In this document: one piece after another, positions 62,452 through 64,000 of the stretch
Position numbering within the stretch: position 1 is the stretch's first letter
Layout of the letters: each line of letters opens with the position of its first letter
Assembly: GCF_000371925.1 (NCBI RefSeq)
Contig: NZ_AQVE01000015.1
Span: 30,386-94,385 of the forward strand
Source of the DNA: Thiolinea disciformis DSM 14473
Lineage (GTDB): Bacteria > Pseudomonadota > Gammaproteobacteria > Thiotrichales > Thiotrichaceae
DNA: 64,000 nucleotides
Direction of reading: 5' to 3'
Program-made: the position numbers and the translations under genes
Notes under the pieces: model-generated
What the model was told of the DNA's origin: nothing
The model's database searches: none
Seen by the model: the letters and a program-made list of their open reading frames with translations, nothing else

Positions 62452-63687
62452 TTATGGTAATGAAATAACCAAAGACATAATATTCATTGGTTCAACAGTT
62501 TGATGGAAAAACCTATCAACTATAGCCTCACATTTTGTATTATCTATAAACCCTTGTGATAATAAACATTTTCCAGAGGGGTCTTTCTGACAAATATAGA
62601 GATGTGTGGAATACAATTTTTGTATCCTGTCTCTATTTATTAAGCACAAATTTGCAGCTCCAGTTATTCTATAGTCGTGACGATACTTGTAATCTCCTAG
62701 TTTAGCTTCAAAACTGATTGCCCTTTCAAAAATGGCATTATTATTGTAAAACTTAGTATCTAAAGCTATTTCTTTCTTAGCAACATCATATTCACCGTTA
62801 GCTCTATTTTCTAAGCTGTACCGAGAGAAAACATCCTGGATAGTTAATGTTTTTGGATCAGAATTAACCCATGTCCCAAAGGTAGGTAGGATGATGTTGT
62901 TTGTAATTTCTGTTTTACTAACATCTGGGGAGAGGCAAGGATTATAATTATTTTTTAATCCATAAAGTACTGTGTCACTACAATTATCATCTGATGGATT
63001 ATATTGAGAAGTATCCTCATAAGCTATAAAATTATTTAATTTTCTATCTCCACTCCAGTCACATATTGTATTATTTGAATATCTATTATTTAAATTAATA
63101 GCAGAAATACTATATTCAGAATCTGAATCGGATATATAGGGTGATGTGGATTTTTTATGCCTCTTATCTTGAACTATGTTAAAAATATTATATTGAATCT
63201 TATTATTTGAAGCCGTAAAAAACCGGATTGCGCCTGGTAATTTATCGTTTTTATTATTGTTTTCTCCACAGTTTCTATATATTTCAATCAAGGATTGGCC
63301 TTTATTTCCATTTGCTGCTTTTTCAATATAAACTGTAGCCACAGGTCCAATAATATTTTGGCGAATTATGTTATTGCTGGAGGCGTCAATTGCAATGCAT
63401 CCTCGTTTTGGAATGATATTATCTGTCTGGTCAGAATCATAATTACAGTTTTTGATTATATTGCCTTCAATTAAATTTTGTTGTGACTGCGCATCTAGAT
63501 ATATGGCTAGCCCAGGGCTATTTCCACCAGATGTATTGATTCTATTGTTTAAGATATTTACTTTGGCAGAGAAAGGCTCGATATAGATTGGTATTCCTGT
63601 AGTGTTATCTATATTAATATTTTTTATATAGTGAGAGCTATTTTTGTTTATATTTGATGCTAGAGCCTCAATATCATTAAGTGACAT
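62452..63687 (-). CDS. beta-helix (NosD-like) protein, probably truncated
   Basis: 411 residues, AT-rich and Asn/Ile/Ser-rich. Repeats of the type NNRINTSGGNSPGL, NLIEGNIIKNC, NNIIRQNIIG and NNKIQYNIFN indicate a right-handed parallel beta-helix, as in NosD/CASH surface or secreted proteins. No signal peptide at ATG 63687. The frame stays open upstream to the IS1 end at 63723, so the true N-terminus was probably removed by the IS insertion and this Met may be internal. C-terminal region (about 330-411) carries four Cys. No enzyme motif recognised. Confidence 0.6.
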   Translation of the reverse strand: MSLNDIEALASNINKNSSHYIKNINIDNTTGIPIYIEPFSAKVNILNNRINTSGGNSPGLAIYLDAQSQQNLIEGNIIKNCNYDSDQTDNIIPKRGCIAIDASSNNIIRQNIIGPVATVYIEKAANGNKGQSLIEIYRNCGENNNKNDKLPGAIRFFTASNNKIQYNIFNIVQDKRHKKSTSPYISDSDSEYSISAINLNNRYSNNTICDWSGDRKLNNFIAYEDTSQYNPSDDNCSDTVLYGLKNNYNPCLSPDVSKTEITNNIILPTFGTWVNSDPKTLTIQDVFSRYSLENRANGEYDVAKKEIALDTKFYNNNAIFERAISFEAKLGDYKYRHDYRITGAANLCLINRDRIQKLYSTHLYICQKDPSGKCLLSQGFIDNTKCEAIVDRFFHQTVEPMNIMSLVISLP

Positions 63688-63722
63688 TATGCCCTTTCTA
63701 TAAGCAAGTGTTATTTTTACTG

Positions 63723-64000
63723 GGTCGTGATTTAAGGGAGTTGAAAACGCTTTGATGGAGCTTTATCGTTAAAGGCATTTGATCTGAGGAAGAGGTGTGT
63801 ATGGCCACCGTACCAGTCGACTGCCGCTACTGTCAAAGTGCATCGATTTACAAACACGGCTATGCGCGTAGTGGTGAACCGCGTTACCGCTGCCGTGATT
63901 GCCAACGTAGTTTTCAACTTTACTATCATAATGTGGGCAACCGCGACGGTATTCCCGAAAAAATTGTTGAGATGGCGATCAATGGTTCAGGGGTTAGAGA
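63723..64000 (+). mobile_element. IS1-family element, left end (cut by window)
   Basis: Left inverted repeat GGTCGTGATTTAAGGGAG starts at 63723 and matches the ends of the remnant at 61724-62214. The insA gene follows at 63801. The right end is beyond the window, so length and target duplication are not visible. Confidence 0.75.
63801..64000 (+). CDS. insA: IS1 transposase InsA, N-terminal part (cut by window edge)
   Basis: 66 residues seen, from ATG 63801: zinc-finger CRYCQS then YRCRDCQRSFQL, and the helix-turn-helix part with PEKIVEMAINGSGVRD. The same layout occurs in IS1 InsA (CPSCSA, CSHCRKTWQL, QKIIDMAMNG). It is intact as far as visible, so may be active. InsA is the DNA-binding repressor half; with frameshifting it gives the InsAB' transposase. 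Confidence 0.88.
   Translation, partial: MATVPVDCRYCQSASIYKHGYARSGEPRYRCRDCQRSFQLYYHNVGNRDGIPEKIVEMAINGSGVR

Noticed and set aside
1..64000. CRISPR array, tRNA, rRNA or prophage
   Set aside because: No regular repeats with spacers, no TTCGA-type tRNA arm in a gene-sized fold and no phage structural genes were found by eye; a tRNAscan and CRISPR search would be decisive.

Overview
This 64 kb window is chromosomal DNA of a gammaproteobacterium. Three things point there: the order ygfB-pepP-ubiH next to zapA and a 6S RNA gene, the pair serC-pheA, and the ubiquinone genes ubiH and ubiC. Protein flavour and the many Thiothrix-like gene families suggest the order Thiotrichales, but I cannot name a species from sequence alone. 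No CRISPR array, tRNA, rRNA or prophage was seen.

Layout. 1-5.3 kb: start of nagZ, a small CbiX chelatase, 6S RNA (not a protein gene, about 185 nt, minus strand), a CBS-domain protein, zapA and its small partner, then the ygfB-pepP-ubiH operon. 5.3-8.7 kb: a 108 bp MITE-like inverted-repeat element, a secreted prolyl oligopeptidase, an orphan aromatic-rich small protein and a small lipoprotein. 8.8-13.1 kb: a bufferin-type metallophore locus (two precursor peptides, DoxX protein, BufB and BufC maturation proteins) divergent from an ECF sigma/anti-sigma pair. The same promoter motif, TTGCATCCAA plus CGTA, lies before both precursors and before the sigma gene, so the locus reads as one self-contained regulon. 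13.3-19.2 kb: serC-pheA, an alanine/sodium symporter with a universal stress protein, an unrecognised gene pair including an 8-cysteine protein, and an RBBP9-like hydrolase. 19.2-30 kb: a 1975-residue alpha-2-macroglobulin lipoprotein, a CPBP membrane protease, a class II aldolase, ubiC, mtgA and a DEAD-box helicase. 30-33 kb: an AT-rich glycosyltransferase-like gene and aspS.

33-41.2 kb: an XRE-cupin regulator with a GNAT enzyme, then a MerR regulator preceded by a 63-residue protein homologous to that regulator's own C-terminal domain; an FAD protein, a quinone oxidoreductase, the Mrp/ApbC ATPase, and dcd interrupted by a 378-residue HNH-containing intein. 41.2-47 kb: universal stress protein and a MacAB-TolC-type tripartite exporter. 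47-53.8 kb: a purine-catabolism operon (a 605-residue repeat-domain membrane protein, uraH, xdhA, xdhB, a DUF2797 protein) linked by overlaps. 53.8-61.4 kb: EamA transporter, Tat-exported dienelactone hydrolase, TerC-like membrane protein, 2-hydroxyacid dehydrogenase, ankyrin protein, small exported proteins, a C39-like lipoprotein, a TerB-like helical protein and a CnoX-like thioredoxin-TPR protein. 61.4-64 kb: a decayed IS1-family element, an AT-rich beta-helix gene apparently cut at its 5' end, and the left end of a second IS1 element running off the window.

Most of the window is ordinary housekeeping sequence. The parts most likely to repay attention are the bufferin regulon with its three matching ECF promoters, the MerR plus free-standing sensor-domain pair, the dcd intein, and the cysteine-rich gene pair at 17.8-18.6 kb.
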